A stretch of 64,000 nucleotides of DNA from Bacteroidales bacterium F22 (GCA_029541985.1 CP095414.1:2577001-2641000); one strand, 5' to 3'. Positions 1-9,846 are shown, counted from the first letter of the stretch. The notes: generated from the letters alone by a model not told the origin. Program-made: numbers and translations.

Positions 1-621
1 CTATTTCGTTTGTTAGTCAAGGCCCCAGATACTTTCTGGACAGTAGGATTGGTGCAGTTTTTCTCTTGGGCTGCATTTATGTATATGTGGACTTATATCA
101 CTGGAGCTACAGCAGAACATATATGGCATGCAAGTGACCCGCTCAGTCCTGGTTATCAAGAAGCAGCTAATTGGGCCGGCATCTTATTTGCCGTCGAAGC
201 CATAGGTGCTGTTGTATGGGCTGTCATATTACCTCTGTTCAAGAATAAGAAAATGGCTTATTCATTGAGTCTTTTCTTAGGTGGTATTGGATTCATCTCT
301 ACACTTTGGATGACTGACCAATATACCGTATTTATCAGTTATGCCCTTGTGGGGTGTGCTTGGGCTGCTATGATGGCTATGCCATTTACTATCTTCACCA
401 ATTCTGTATCAGGTAAAAATATGGGGGCGTATCTAGGGCTTTTCAATGGCACGATATGTATTCCTCAAATCGTTGCAGCGCTTGTTGGTGGAGCTTTGTT
501 TAGTGTCGTGGGTGGACCTGGAAAACAACAAGTGATGATGCTTGTAGTAGCCGGTGTCTCTCTTCTTTTAGGTGGTTTCTCCGTCTTCTTTATCAAGGAG
601 AAAGCGACAGGAGATATTTAG
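1..621 (+). CDS. MFS sugar transporter, C-terminal part (5' end outside window)
   Basis: The frame is open from base 1, so the gene is cut by the window edge and only its last ~206 residues are seen. They form at least five hydrophobic segments separated by short charged loops (KNKK loop near base 245; a C-terminal KEKATGDI tail), the layout of the C-terminal half of a major facilitator. The pattern resembles the SLC45/sucrose-maltose cation-symporter group common in Bacteroidetes (family knowledge). The GH65 phosphorylase gene starts 21 bases after the stop, so the two are probably one operon: the transporter would import an alpha-linked disaccharide that the phosphorylase then splits in the cytoplasm. 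The substrate is inferred from this context only. Confidence 0.8.
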   Translation, partial: LFRLLVKAPDTFWTVGLVQFFSWAAFMYMWTYITGATAEHIWHASDPLSPGYQEAANWAGILFAVEAIGAVVWAVILPLFKNKKMAYSLSLFLGGIGFISTLWMTDQYTVFISYALVGCAWAAMMAMPFTIFTNSVSGKNMGAYLGLFNGTICIPQIVAALVGGALFSVVGGPGKQQVMMLVVAGVSLLLGGFSVFFIKEKATGDI

Positions 622-642
622 AACAACAAAAAACGATACACA

Positions 643-2949
643 ATGAAACAATATCTGAAGACTGCCCCTTGGCAAATTATAGAAGAGAAGTTCCATCCCT
701 CTAGGATGCGGGCTTCTGAAAGTATCTTTAGCCTAGGTAATGGTCGTTTCGGGCAACGTGGCAATTTCGAAGAACATTATTCTAGCGATAGCCTTCAAGG
801 GAGTTATCTCGCAGGAGTGACATTTCTCGACAAGACCAAAGTCGGTTGGTGGAAAAATAGCTATCCTCGTTTCTTTAGTCGGGTACCTAATGCACCCGAC
901 TGGAGTGGTATGCGAATCCGCTTGATCGATGAAGAATTGGATCTGGCAGTATGGGATGTGCAAGACTATCTGCGTCAGTTGGATATGAAATCGGGAATCT
1001 CGTATCGCTCTTTCGTAGCTACTTCTCCCAAAGGTAATACGCTGAGTATCAAGATTACTCATCTGAATCATATGATGGAACCCAATCTATGTATGATTCG
1101 TTTCGAGGTGAAAAGTATTAATTACTCAGGCAAGTTATCTGTCGTCCCTTATCTAGATGCCAATGTGAAGCACGAGAGTGCAAACTATGATGAGCAGATG
1201 TGGACTACGCTGCGTAGTGAAACCAAGGAAGATGTAGCTTATCTCTGGACTCAAGTCAAGCGTGAGGATACACAGGTATGTATGGCTATGGGGTATCAGG
1301 CACAATATAATGGAGAACCGCTCGATAAATATTCTATCCTTATAGAGAAAGAGCAAGCGGTGGGATACAATGTAGGTTGTCAAGTGAAGCCAAATGATAC
1401 ACTCGAAGTAGATAAATTTGTGACTATCGTCTCTTCTCTTTATGAATCCAGAAATGATATCGTGGATAGTACGGTGAGTGACTTAAGGCGCTATATGAAG
1501 GTAGGATGGAATGAACTAATCAAAGACCATCAGGCCTATTGGAAAAAACTATGGAATGATTCAGATGTAGTGATTCAAGGAGATGAACAAGCGCAGCAGG
1601 GCATTCGGTTCAACATCTTTCAATTACATCAGAGTTATCAAGGTCGCGACCATCGATTAAATATAGCAGCTAAGGGGTTTACGGGTGAATTTTATGGAGG
1701 AAACACTTTTTGGAATACAGAACTCTGTTGTTTACCTTATTTCCTCCTTTCTTCTCGACAAGATATCGCTCGTAACTTATTGCTCTATAGAGAGACCTAT
1801 CTTCAAAAAGCTATTGCTAATGCTCGCAAGTTGGGCATAGGAGGAGGGGCTGCACTTTATCCGATGATGACCATTACAGGAGAAGAAAGTCATAATGAGT
1901 GGGAGATTACTTTCGAAGAGATTCATCGTAATAGCATCATGGCTTATGCTATCGTACAGTATATTTGTTGGTCGGGTGATATCGATTATCTGACGCCACA
2001 TGGATTGCGTGTCCTGATTGCTATTTGTCGATTCTGGGCATTGCGTGTGACGTGGTCGCAACGCTGTCAATGTTATATGCTTCTAGGGGTGACTGGCCCC
2101 AATGAATATGAAAACAATGTAGACAACAATTGGTACACAAATTTTAGCTGTCGGCAGACATTACTAGATACCCTTAAGATGCTGAAGTTAGCTCATCAAC
2201 ACAATGAGGCGGGTACTCACGCTGTGCTGGAAGAAGTGCAATTGGCTGACGGAGAGCTGCAAAAATGGCAAGAGATAGCCGATAAGATGTATCTCCATCA
2301 AGATGAAAAGACGAGTCTTTTCATACAGCAAGATGGTTATCTCAATAAGGTGATGCAAAATGTGGATGAGATACCAAGCGAGGAACGTCCTATCAATCAG
2401 CATTGGTCTTGGGATCGTATCTTAAGGAGCTGTTTCATCAAGCAGAGTGATGTCCTCTTAGGATTGTATCTTTATAGGGATCATTTTGACCAAGAGACGA
2501 TTCGGAAGAATTATGAATTTTATGCTCCGAAAACAGTTCATGAGTCATCCTTATCACCTTATGTTCACTGCATATTAGCCGCTCGATTGGGTAAATTAGA
2601 TGAGGCGTATAACCTCTTTTTACAAGCCACACGTATGGATTTGGATGACTATAATCACGAGGTGAATGCTGGATTGCACGTCACAAGCATGGCGGGTAGT
2701 TGGATGGCGCTTGCTCATGGATTTGCAGGCATGATGCTCAAGAAGCAAGTACTGACATTTGAGCCTGTGATGCCTAGTCAATGGACTTGTTATGAGCTGA
2801 AAGTAAATTATCTAGATTGTGCGGTGAAGGTCACTGTACATCCTGATGCTGTAGATGTCCTATTGCTTGACGGTGATGAATTATCGGTGCGGATTTACGA
2901 TAAGACAGTATTGTGTAAAAAGAAAGTACTCCAAACGATTGCTTACTAA
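643..2949 (+). CDS. Glycoside hydrolase family 65 phosphorylase, maltose-phosphorylase type
   Basis: 768 residues, the usual GH65 length, without a signal peptide and therefore cytoplasmic. It has an N-terminal beta-sandwich region, an (alpha/alpha)6 catalytic barrel and a small C-terminal beta domain. The motif GVTGPNEYENNVDNNWYTN surrounds the predicted general acid Glu488. The region HESSLSP ... GLHVTSMAGSW near residues 630-690 matches the phosphate-binding segment of this family. GPNEYENNV is what I associate with maltose phosphorylases rather than trehalose or kojibiose phosphorylases. The reaction would be maltose + phosphate to beta-glucose-1-phosphate + glucose. One oddity: the barrel motif usually read as [FY]WDTE is FWNTE here (Asp to Asn). 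Substrate specificity is inferred and not proven. Confidence 0.9.
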   Translation: MKQYLKTAPWQIIEEKFHPSRMRASESIFSLGNGRFGQRGNFEEHYSSDSLQGSYLAGVTFLDKTKVGWWKNSYPRFFSRVPNAPDWSGMRIRLIDEELDLAVWDVQDYLRQLDMKSGISYRSFVATSPKGNTLSIKITHLNHMMEPNLCMIRFEVKSINYSGKLSVVPYLDANVKHESANYDEQMWTTLRSETKEDVAYLWTQVKREDTQVCMAMGYQAQYNGEPLDKYSILIEKEQAVGYNVGCQVKPNDTLEVDKFVTIVSSLYESRNDIVDSTVSDLRRYMKVGWNELIKDHQAYWKKLWNDSDVVIQGDEQAQQGIRFNIFQLHQSYQGRDHRLNIAAKGFTGEFYGGNTFWNTELCCLPYFLLSSRQDIARNLLLYRETYLQKAIANARKLGIGGGAALYPMMTITGEESHNEWEITFEEIHRNSIMAYAIVQYICWSGDIDYLTPHGLRVLIAICRFWALRVTWSQRCQCYMLLGVTGPNEYENNVDNNWYTNFSCRQTLLDTLKMLKLAHQHNEAGTHAVLEEVQLADGELQKWQEIADKMYLHQDEKTSLFIQQDGYLNKVMQNVDEIPSEERPINQHWSWDRILRSCFIKQSDVLLGLYLYRDHFDQETIRKNYEFYAPKTVHESSLSPYVHCILAARLGKLDEAYNLFLQATRMDLDDYNHEVNAGLHVTSMAGSWMALAHGFAGMMLKKQVLTFEPVMPSQWTCYELKVNYLDCAVKVTVHPDAVDVLLLDGDELSVRIYDKTVLCKKKVLQTIAY

Positions 2950-2998
2950 CCCTTAAGAGAGGGAGACGTGTGGAGTATTGTCTCTTGCGTGTCGAGGA

Positions 2999-4054
2999 TT
3001 AGAGTCCTTCTCTATAAAAATCTAACATCTCTATGATAAGTGACCGATCCACTGTCTGATTGATCTTTACTTCGCCGATATTGCTTAGTAGCGTGAAGTT
3101 AATGACTCCACCTACATTTTTCTTGTCGTGCATCATCAGTTCCATCAGACGGTCTGTGTGGTTGCATGTAAACTCGAAACGGCCGTAATGAGTGGTTACA
3201 TAGTTGCTCGCACGGCGTAATAGAGGGAGTGGTAAACCACAAACCACATGCGAGAGATAGAGTTCACAAATCAATCCCCAAGCTACCGCATAGCCATGAA
3301 GGATATGTCTATCTTCTTCGAGTGCAAGGCTTTCAAAAGCATGCCCGACGGTATGTCCTAGGTTAAGTGCTTTGCGAATGCCTTGTTCCTTTGGATCCTC
3401 AAGAACGATTTTCCGCTTGACCTCTACGCTGATTCCAATCAGCCGTTGCAATTCATCCATAGGGGGATTCTCTAAATCTAAGGCAATCAACTCCTCAAAA
3501 TGCTGCTGACTAGCTATCAGACCATGTTTGAGCATCTCTCCATATCCAGATAATATGTTTGTCTGGTCGAGGGTCTGAAGGAAACGCGTATCAATGAGGA
3601 CAGCCAAAGCATCGTAAAAGGCGCCTATTTCATTTTTTAATCCGTTGAAATTAATCCCTGTCTTCCCGCCTACAGAGGCATCTACCATAGCTAAGAGGGT
3701 AGTCGGGATATTGATGCATTTAATCCCTCGTTTGAAGGTCGATGCTGCAAATCCTCCCAAATCAGTAACCATACCTCCTCCGAGGTTGATTAGCAGACTA
3801 TTTCTACTGCCACCATGTGTACTGAGTTCTTGCCATACATGACAAAGGCTTTCTGTGTTTTTGTGGGTGTCTTCAGGCTTTATAGTTATCTCATAGATTG
3901 CTCTTTCTTTCAAACTGTTAGCTATGAGGTCTTTGCAAAGTACGTGTGTATGTTCATCTGTGAGCAAGAATATACGGTCTGCTGTATGCTTATCCAGAAG
4001 CTGTTGAAGTTCTAGATTGATATCTTTACAAAGGATGACGGGTTGATTGTTCAT
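2999..4054 (-). CDS. aroB: 3-dehydroquinate synthase
   Basis: Second step of the shikimate pathway: converts DAHP to 3-dehydroquinate in the cytoplasm using NAD+ and a divalent metal. 351 residues, normal for AroB. Visible motifs: the NAD-binding GGGMVTDLGG (residues 92-101), PTTLLAMVDASVGGKTGIN (117-135) with the catalytic lysine region, GEMLKHGL (172-179), LGHTVGHAFE and HGYAVAWG, which supply the metal-binding Glu and His residues. It stands alone on the minus strand, convergent with the GH65 gene and divergent from the TonB-receptor-like gene. A good -7 box lies 20 bases upstream of the ATG, which supports this start. Confidence 0.96.
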   Translation of the reverse strand: MNNQPVILCKDINLELQQLLDKHTADRIFLLTDEHTHVLCKDLIANSLKERAIYEITIKPEDTHKNTESLCHVWQELSTHGGSRNSLLINLGGGMVTDLGGFAASTFKRGIKCINIPTTLLAMVDASVGGKTGINFNGLKNEIGAFYDALAVLIDTRFLQTLDQTNILSGYGEMLKHGLIASQQHFEELIALDLENPPMDELQRLIGISVEVKRKIVLEDPKEQGIRKALNLGHTVGHAFESLALEEDRHILHGYAVAWGLICELYLSHVVCGLPLPLLRRASNYVTTHYGRFEFTCNHTDRLMELMMHDKKNVGGVINFTLLSNIGEVKINQTVDRSLIIEMLDFYREGL

Positions 4055-4074
4055 GTTTTTAGTCTCTTTGCTTA

Positions 4075-4082
4075 CAAAGATA
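4075..4082 (-). promoter_or_regulatory. -7 promoter element of aroB
   Basis: CAAAGATA on the plus strand reads TATCTTTG on the minus strand, a full match to the Bacteroidetes -7 element TAnnTTTG. It would start transcription about 14 bases before the aroB ATG. No clear -33 TTG is visible. Confidence 0.6.
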
Positions 4083-4136
4083 GCTATATTTACCGAAAAA
4101 GATAATAAGTGACCAATGGAATATACTGAAATTTTT

Positions 4137-4144
4137 TACCTTTG
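4137..4144 (+). promoter_or_regulatory. -7 promoter element of the TonB-receptor-like gene
   Basis: TACCTTTG matches TAnnTTTG and lies 38 bases before the ATG at 4183. It is divergent from the aroB promoter some 55 bases away. Confidence 0.5.
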
Positions 4145-4182
4145 TGAGAGTTCTCGTTTAGTCTGAAATTTATTTATGAATA

Positions 4183-7080
4183 ATGCGTCATCTTAATCTG
4201 ATAAAAGTCAATCTGTATTTTCTTCTCCTCGCCTTTTTTTTCTCCTTTGTTGAGATAGGACATTTGCAAGCTAATTCATCGGTCTTTTCCTTGACTTCAC
4301 ATGAAAAGATAGGAGGGGCGAAAGATAAAGTCAAAGCTGTTATTTTCGGTCAAGTCATCGAAGATGCTAGTAGTCAACCGTTGAGTCAAGTAACTATTCA
4401 ATTACTGGAATTGCCTGATTCTAGTTTTGTGGGGGGCGTGACAACAGATGCCAAGGGGGATTTCTCTTTGAAGAATATCTCTATAGGGAAGTATTTGGTT
4501 CGATGTAGCTATATCGGCATGAGACCTCATGAGCAAATCGTTCAGGTATTTGAGAAACAGCCACGAGTCAATCTTCAGACTATTAAGCTGCTTCCTGACG
4601 AATATATGATAGATGAATTGGTCGTTACAGCTGAGGCGCCTGAGGTAACAATGGTCGAAGATACGCTCGTCTATGCTGCGTCTGCATATCGTACTCCTCC
4701 TGGAGCTATGGTCGAAGAATTAATCAAGAAATTACCTGGTGCTGAGATAGATGAAGAAGGGAATATCGTTATCAATGGGAAACCTATCACGAAGATTCTT
4801 GTCGATGGCAAAGAATTTTTCCTCAATGACCCCAAAGTAGCGCTCAAGAATCTTCCCGTAGAGATGATAGAGAAGATTAGTGCTTATGACAAGACTAGTG
4901 ATATGGCTAAAGCATCTGGTATCGATGATGAAGATGATGAAGCCGTATTGGATTTGACAATCAAACCAGAGATGAAGAAGGGATGGTTGGGCAAAGTAAA
5001 TGGTGGCATAGGGTCATCTGATCGGTATGCACTCAACGGCATGCTTAATCGTTTCAAAGGGGATGACCATATGACGATTATCTATAATCGGAACAATACA
5101 AATGATATGGGCTTTGGCGGAGGCGGATACAGTCAATGGCAAATCAAACAAGGTCAAAATGAGAAACAAGAACTAGGCCTTGATTTTATGCGTGACCGTG
5201 AAAAACTTCAAATCAATGGAAGTGTCAGTTGGGCACGAAATGACCGGATAAAGAATCTTGATGCACTCAATGAGATATACAATGCTAAGACAAACTATTC
5301 AAGTTCGGTAAACCGTGATTTTAGTCATGACAATGATTTCAGTACTTCTTTTAAAATTAACTGGACTATCGATTCTCTTACGTCAGTATTAATCCGTCCG
5401 AATATCAAAGTATCGAAAGGGAGAAGTACACAACAGTTTAAGTCAGTATCTTCCTATGGTGCATTGGTCGACAATCAATTTGTAAACTTCAATCAGTTCA
5501 CTGATATCGATAGCTTGAATGTGGTAGAGGATGCAGATGCTGATGCACTCGACCTTATTAATCAACAATATGGAGGTAATCATATCGAGAAAGATAATTA
5601 CCGTACAGCCCTGTCTGCTCAGATTAATCGTCGATGGGCTAGCAATAAATATCGAAGTATCACACTCTCTGTAGATGGTAATGTAGGAGGAAATAATAGT
5701 ACCAATTGGACAGACCGTCATGTGTATTATTACAAATCGACTGATACGCCTCGTAGCGACCGTTTACAACGATTGGAAAATGAAAACAATAATTATAGCT
5801 ATCGCTTGCGCATGGCTTATAATGAGCCTATCACAGAGCATCATTTTTTGCAGTTTTCTTACGGCTATAATTACAGACACAACAAGCAGGATAGGGTTAC
5901 CTATATGCCTACTGAGGAGGTGATGGCACAGTATCTAGATGCGTTCTATTTAATGGTTCCTATGGATTCAATATCTCTTGATAAATCTAAGTTTATACTC
6001 AATGATTATTACAATCAAGATTTTCGGATGGCGTATAAGTACAAAGGTAAGTCAGTCCGTTACTCTGCTGGTTTTACCGCTTCATCGCAGAAGTCTGTCA
6101 CTAGTTATACTGTAGGTGGTTTAGAGTATGATGCTCCTCAGCATGTATGGAATTATTCTCCTACCTTTGATTTGAAATATCGATTTAGTAAACGTTCTGC
6201 CTTGCGTGTCAATTACCGCGGGCGAACTTCTCAACCCAATATATTGAGTTTGATTCCTACAACGGATGATTCTAATCCATTAAATATCAGGATGGGAAAT
6301 CCTGATTTGAAACCGTCATATAGCCAAAACCTAAGTGCTCAATACACGATGTTTCATCCCAAAAAACGGATTAGTGTGATGGCTGCCTTATACTATTCTA
6401 ATACGCAGAATAGTATCGTCAACCGTACGACTTATGATGAGGCTACTGGAGGGCGAACTTCTCAGCCTATTAATATCAATGGAAATTGGAATAGTGCTGG
6501 TCATCTGGCATTGAATATCCCATTGGGCCCTAAGCATTTCTCTCTCTCATCCAATTCGAGTGCTAATTATCGCGAGATGCCTAGTTATCAGTTAATTAAT
6601 AATGAAACGGTCAAAAATAGAACCATACGCACTGGCTTGAGCCAAAGCCTGAAGTTTACCTATCGCAATGATGAGTTGGATATTGGTCTAGGAAGTGGAA
6701 TTACTTATTCCAAAGCAGCAAACAACCTCGTTGACAATCAGGCTGTAGAAACTCAGAAGTATGCTATAAACAATACGTTTCAGTATACTTTTCCAAATAG
6801 TCTCTCTTTTTCTAGTGATGCTACGATGTCTATCCGTAAAGGATTTAGCGGAGGCCTCGATGGACATGATGTCGTATGGAATATGCAGTTGGCCTATAGT
6901 TTCTTCAAAGAACGACAATTGACGATGACAATCCAATCCTTTGATTTGTTGCATCAGCAAAATACGCTTATCCGCAATACTAATGCCTTCCAATCAAGCG
7001 ATAGGACATATGATGTAGTGACCGCTTATTGGATGGTCAAATTAATATACCGCTTTCACTTTTTTGGTAAGAACAGTTAG
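4183..7080 (+). CDS. TonB-dependent-receptor-like outer membrane beta-barrel protein
   Basis: 965 residues. A signal peptide (residues ~1-31) is followed by a carboxypeptidase-regulatory-like beta-sandwich (about 50-135: IFGQVIEDASSQPLSQVTIQL ... GGVTTDAKGDFSLKNISIGKYLVRCSYIGM). A plug-like segment follows (MVEELIKKLPGAEIDEEGNIVINGKPITKILVDGKEFF), then a large barrel with aromatic strand repeats to the C-terminus. This is the 'outer membrane beta-barrel' (OMP_b-brl_3) group of SusC/TonB-receptor relatives. No partner SusD-like lipoprotein gene is nearby, so it is not a standard polysaccharide-utilisation pair; its ligand cannot be told. A competing ATG seven bases upstream is out of frame. 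Confidence 0.85.
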   Translation: MRHLNLIKVNLYFLLLAFFFSFVEIGHLQANSSVFSLTSHEKIGGAKDKVKAVIFGQVIEDASSQPLSQVTIQLLELPDSSFVGGVTTDAKGDFSLKNISIGKYLVRCSYIGMRPHEQIVQVFEKQPRVNLQTIKLLPDEYMIDELVVTAEAPEVTMVEDTLVYAASAYRTPPGAMVEELIKKLPGAEIDEEGNIVINGKPITKILVDGKEFFLNDPKVALKNLPVEMIEKISAYDKTSDMAKASGIDDEDDEAVLDLTIKPEMKKGWLGKVNGGIGSSDRYALNGMLNRFKGDDHMTIIYNRNNTNDMGFGGGGYSQWQIKQGQNEKQELGLDFMRDREKLQINGSVSWARNDRIKNLDALNEIYNAKTNYSSSVNRDFSHDNDFSTSFKINWTIDSLTSVLIRPNIKVSKGRSTQQFKSVSSYGALVDNQFVNFNQFTDIDSLNVVEDADADALDLINQQYGGNHIEKDNYRTALSAQINRRWASNKYRSITLSVDGNVGGNNSTNWTDRHVYYYKSTDTPRSDRLQRLENENNNYSYRLRMAYNEPITEHHFLQFSYGYNYRHNKQDRVTYMPTEEVMAQYLDAFYLMVPMDSISLDKSKFILNDYYNQDFRMAYKYKGKSVRYSAGFTASSQKSVTSYTVGGLEYDAPQHVWNYSPTFDLKYRFSKRSALRVNYRGRTSQPNILSLIPTTDDSNPLNIRMGNPDLKPSYSQNLSAQYTMFHPKKRISVMAALYYSNTQNSIVNRTTYDEATGGRTSQPININGNWNSAGHLALNIPLGPKHFSLSSNSSANYREMPSYQLINNETVKNRTIRTGLSQSLKFTYRNDELDIGLGSGITYSKAANNLVDNQAVETQKYAINNTFQYTFPNSLSFSSDATMSIRKGFSGGLDGHDVVWNMQLAYSFFKERQLTMTIQSFDLLHQQNTLIRNTNAFQSSDRTYDVVTAYWMVKLIYRFHFFGKNS

Positions 7081-7130
7081 ACTTTATTGTATATTGACCT
7101 AGAAAGGAATAAGGCCAACAAAGAATCCTC

Positions 7131-8366
7131 TTAAGGTAATAATAAAGAGGAGTCTCCATAACTCAAGAAACGAAAGTCGTTGTTAAGTGCGAAATCATAC
7201 ATCTTCTTCCAATCTTCTCCTACGAAAGCAGAGACTAAGAGTAGTAATGTACTCTTGGGTTGGTGAAAGTTGGTGATCATGCCTTTTACGATATGGTAAG
7301 TATATCCAGGCGCAATGATGATTTGTGTACTCGCATGAAGTACCTCTAGTTGATGGCTATCCATGTAATCGAGTAATGACTGCAGAACGACTGTGGGTGC
7401 CCATTCCTCTTTGTTTGGATTCTCTTTTCGTTCGTAAGGTTCCCATTGTTCTACATGGATATCTTTAGAATCTTGTGCTAATCCTTCGTGTATTTTGCAG
7501 CCTATATAGTACAGACTTTCAAGTGTGCGGACGGAGGTAGTACCTACGGCTATTACTTTATCGGGATGAGCAAGTAATCTCTCTATCGTATCTCTTGTCA
7601 CTGAGATATATTCAGTATGCATGTCATGTCCCTCGATATGAGCAGCCTTTACTGGTTTGAAGGTACCTGCACCAACATGCAATGTGACTTCTTCTATCTC
7701 AACTCCTCGTTTTTCTAAGGCTTCAAATACTTTAGGAGTAAAATGCAATCCTGCGGTAGGTGCAGCGACAGATCCCTTAATCTTAGAATAGACAGTCTGA
7801 TAAGTTTTCTTATCTGATTCTTCTGTCTTTCGATTTAGGTAAGGAGGAATAGGGAGTTCACCATATACTTCAAGTATTTCTGCCCAACTGATATCATCTC
7901 TATCCCAATCGAAATCTATCCAATGACTAGTGCCAACGACTTGTTTGCGTGTGGCAGTTAGCGTGAGCGGTTTTCCATTGATAGTCAAATTACTTTTGAG
8001 GGTGCCTTGTTTCCATTTCTTTAGATTGCCAATCATGCATAGCCATGAGGTATGTCCTTTCATCTGAAAGTTCAGTTGGTAATCTGTAGGTGCTGCTGGT
8101 TCGAGACAGAAGACTTCGATAAGTGCTCCCGTTTCTTTATGGAAATGTAAACGGGCTTGAATGACCCTAGTGTTGTTGCGAATCAATAGCGAATCTTGTG
8201 GGAGCTCTGCCGGTAATTGATTGAAATGTGTCTGACTAATTTCCCCTTTTTTATAGACCAATAATTTTGATTGGTCTCTTTCTTTTAAGGGATATTTTGC
8301 GATTCGTTGATCCGTTAAAGGATAATCATAATCACTGATTTTTATCTTCTTTGTTTCTTCTATCAT
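7131..8366 (-). CDS. queA: S-adenosylmethionine:tRNA ribosyltransferase-isomerase
   Basis: Makes epoxyqueuosine in tRNA by moving the ribosyl part of SAM onto preQ1 at the wobble position. 411 residues; the family is often nearer 340-360, and the longer form with an extra segment before the C-terminus fits Bacteroidetes QueA. Diagnostic segments: SDYDYPLTDQRIAKYPL at the N-terminus, RDQSKLLVY, GSVAAPTAGLHFT (about residues 198-210), EEVTLHVGAGTFKPV and the C-terminal ITNFHQPKSTLLLLVSAF. It is convergent with the barrel gene 50 bases away and divergent from the Smr gene. No other queuosine gene is in view. Confidence 0.95.
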   Translation of the reverse strand: MIEETKKIKISDYDYPLTDQRIAKYPLKERDQSKLLVYKKGEISQTHFNQLPAELPQDSLLIRNNTRVIQARLHFHKETGALIEVFCLEPAAPTDYQLNFQMKGHTSWLCMIGNLKKWKQGTLKSNLTINGKPLTLTATRKQVVGTSHWIDFDWDRDDISWAEILEVYGELPIPPYLNRKTEESDKKTYQTVYSKIKGSVAAPTAGLHFTPKVFEALEKRGVEIEEVTLHVGAGTFKPVKAAHIEGHDMHTEYISVTRDTIERLLAHPDKVIAVGTTSVRTLESLYYIGCKIHEGLAQDSKDIHVEQWEPYERKENPNKEEWAPTVVLQSLLDYMDSHQLEVLHASTQIIIAPGYTYHIVKGMITNFHQPKSTLLLLVSAFVGEDWKKMYDFALNNDFRFLSYGDSSLLLP

Positions 8367-8402
8367 CTTTTTTCTTTTAACAGCAGTTTTGCTATAATTC
8401 TC

Positions 8403-8422
8403 GGCAAATATCGCTATTTTTG
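8403..8422. promoter_or_regulatory. Overlapping divergent promoter elements, queA and Smr-domain gene
   Basis: TATTTTTG at 8415-8422 is a full plus-strand -7 match, placing the start of the Smr-gene transcript near 8429. CAAATATC at 8405-8412 reads GATATTTG on the minus strand, one mismatch from TAnnTTTG, and suits queA. The two elements lie only three bases apart, so the divergent promoters probably compete. The same 18-base string GGCAAATATCGCTATTTT occurs before pfp. Confidence 0.55.
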
Positions 8423-8458
8423 TGGAAATATAAAAAGATAAAAGATAAAATAGATACT

Positions 8459-9670
8459 ATGAACAGAATACAAATAGGAGATACCGTTCGATTTTTGAAT
8501 GATGTCGGTGGCGGAACGGTCACAAATTTCCAAGGAAAAGATATGGTTTTAGTAGAAGACCAAGATGGATTCGATGTGCCAGTACTGATAAAAGAATGTG
8601 TGGTCATCGAGACGGGGACCCCTCAAAGTAGCACTCCAGCTAATTTCCACTCTAAGAAGAAGAGGAAGGAGGAGCCGGTAACTATCCCTAAGCAAGTGAA
8701 GAAACCAGAAGAACCATCTTTGTTGGTTCTTCCTGAAATTACCGATGTACCCATAGAACGACAAGGGGCTGATGAATTGAACCTATATATAGCTTTCCTA
8801 CCTATGGATGGACGTCCAAGTGAATCTCAGAATTTTGAAGCTTTTCTCATCAATGATGGAAACTATTATCTTTACTATACCTATTCCCTCTTGAAAAATG
8901 GATTGTGGAATGTCACTAAACATGGTTTACTTGAACCAAATAGTAAAGAATCTATCGAGCAGTTTCATCGTTCAAAGCTCAATGAACATCAGGTCATCGC
9001 GCTACAAGCTATTCCATTCAAGGCAGACCGTCCATTTCAAATGAAAAATGCAGTCGATGTGGAACAACGTATAGACGTGAAGAAATTCTATAAATTGCAT
9101 GCTTTCCGCCCTTCTTTATTTTTCAATGAGGAGGCCTTGTTGGTTCCTATCGTCGAAGGTGATGAGGTCAAGAAACCGATCATCCTTACCACAGAGGAGG
9201 TCAAAGAGTCTATGAAACGTCCGGCTCGTGAGAAAAAGACATATGATGAACTTCCTGGTTTAAAAGTACTTGGTAAGATTGATTTAAATACAGGGAAAAA
9301 GATAGATCCTGAGGAAGAGAAGCGTAAGGCGAAGGCATTGCAAGAAAAGAAGGAAGCTGAAAAGAAACGTGCTAAGAGTAGTGTTCAACCTGAATTGGTG
9401 ATTGACCTCCATATAGAAGAGTTGCTAGATGATACTTATGGAATGGATAACCGAGAGATATTAGAATATCAACTTGATAAGTTTCATCGTGTGATGAAAC
9501 AGTATATCAACAAAAAAGAATTGCGCATCGTATTTATCCATGGTAAAGGGGAAGGGGTGCTTCGTCAAGCTATTCTTGTGGCACTAAAACAGAAGTATGG
9601 AACTTGTCGAGTACAGGATGCTTCTTTTCAGGAATATGGCTATGGAGCCTCTATGGTAACGATAAAGTAA
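8459..9670 (+). CDS. Smr-domain protein with DUF2027-type N-terminus
   Basis: 403 residues from the ATG at 8459. A longer reading would need a TTG at 8420, which sits inside the -7 promoter box, so it is rejected. The N-terminus (IGDTVRFLNDVGGGTVTNFQGKDMVLVEDQDGFDVPV) is the small beta domain of DUF2027 proteins. The middle part carries a Lys/Glu-rich helical linker (about residues 275-310). The C-terminus is an Smr domain (about 320-403) with DLHIEEL and FIHGKGEGVLR, the latter being the conserved nucleic-acid-binding/nicking loop HGKGxGxLR. Smr domains in this context are nucleases or RNA-binding modules. The exact role here is unknown. Confidence 0.85.
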   Translation: MNRIQIGDTVRFLNDVGGGTVTNFQGKDMVLVEDQDGFDVPVLIKECVVIETGTPQSSTPANFHSKKKRKEEPVTIPKQVKKPEEPSLLVLPEITDVPIERQGADELNLYIAFLPMDGRPSESQNFEAFLINDGNYYLYYTYSLLKNGLWNVTKHGLLEPNSKESIEQFHRSKLNEHQVIALQAIPFKADRPFQMKNAVDVEQRIDVKKFYKLHAFRPSLFFNEEALLVPIVEGDEVKKPIILTTEEVKESMKRPAREKKTYDELPGLKVLGKIDLNTGKKIDPEEEKRKAKALQEKKEAEKKRAKSSVQPELVIDLHIEELLDDTYGMDNREILEYQLDKFHRVMKQYINKKELRIVFIHGKGEGVLRQAILVALKQKYGTCRVQDASFQEYGYGASMVTIK

Positions 9671-9706
9671 ATTCACACTTAAGTCCTCTTTTTTGAAAGA
9701 ATAGTT

Positions 9707-9742
9707 AAAAGGTAGGGAAGGCAATAAACCTTCTCTACCTTT
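9707..9742 (+). terminator. Terminator hairpin after the Smr-domain gene
   Basis: AAAAGGTAGGGAAGG pairs with CCTTCTCTACCTTTT across a 6-7 base loop, with one G-U pair. The tail is weak in T. It lies 37 bases after the stop codon. Confidence 0.6.
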
Positions 9743-9846
9743 TGTACTCTAATAGACAAAGCACCACTTCTACCGAGGTATAAACCAAAAGACATACCGA
9801 CCGATATGGTTGCATCATTAAATATAAAAATTTAAAAAGAACAAAG

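Noticed and set aside
8420..8458. Upstream in-frame TTG start for the Smr-domain protein
   Set aside because: It lies within the -7 promoter box at 8415-8422; the ATG at 8459 leads directly into the conserved domain.
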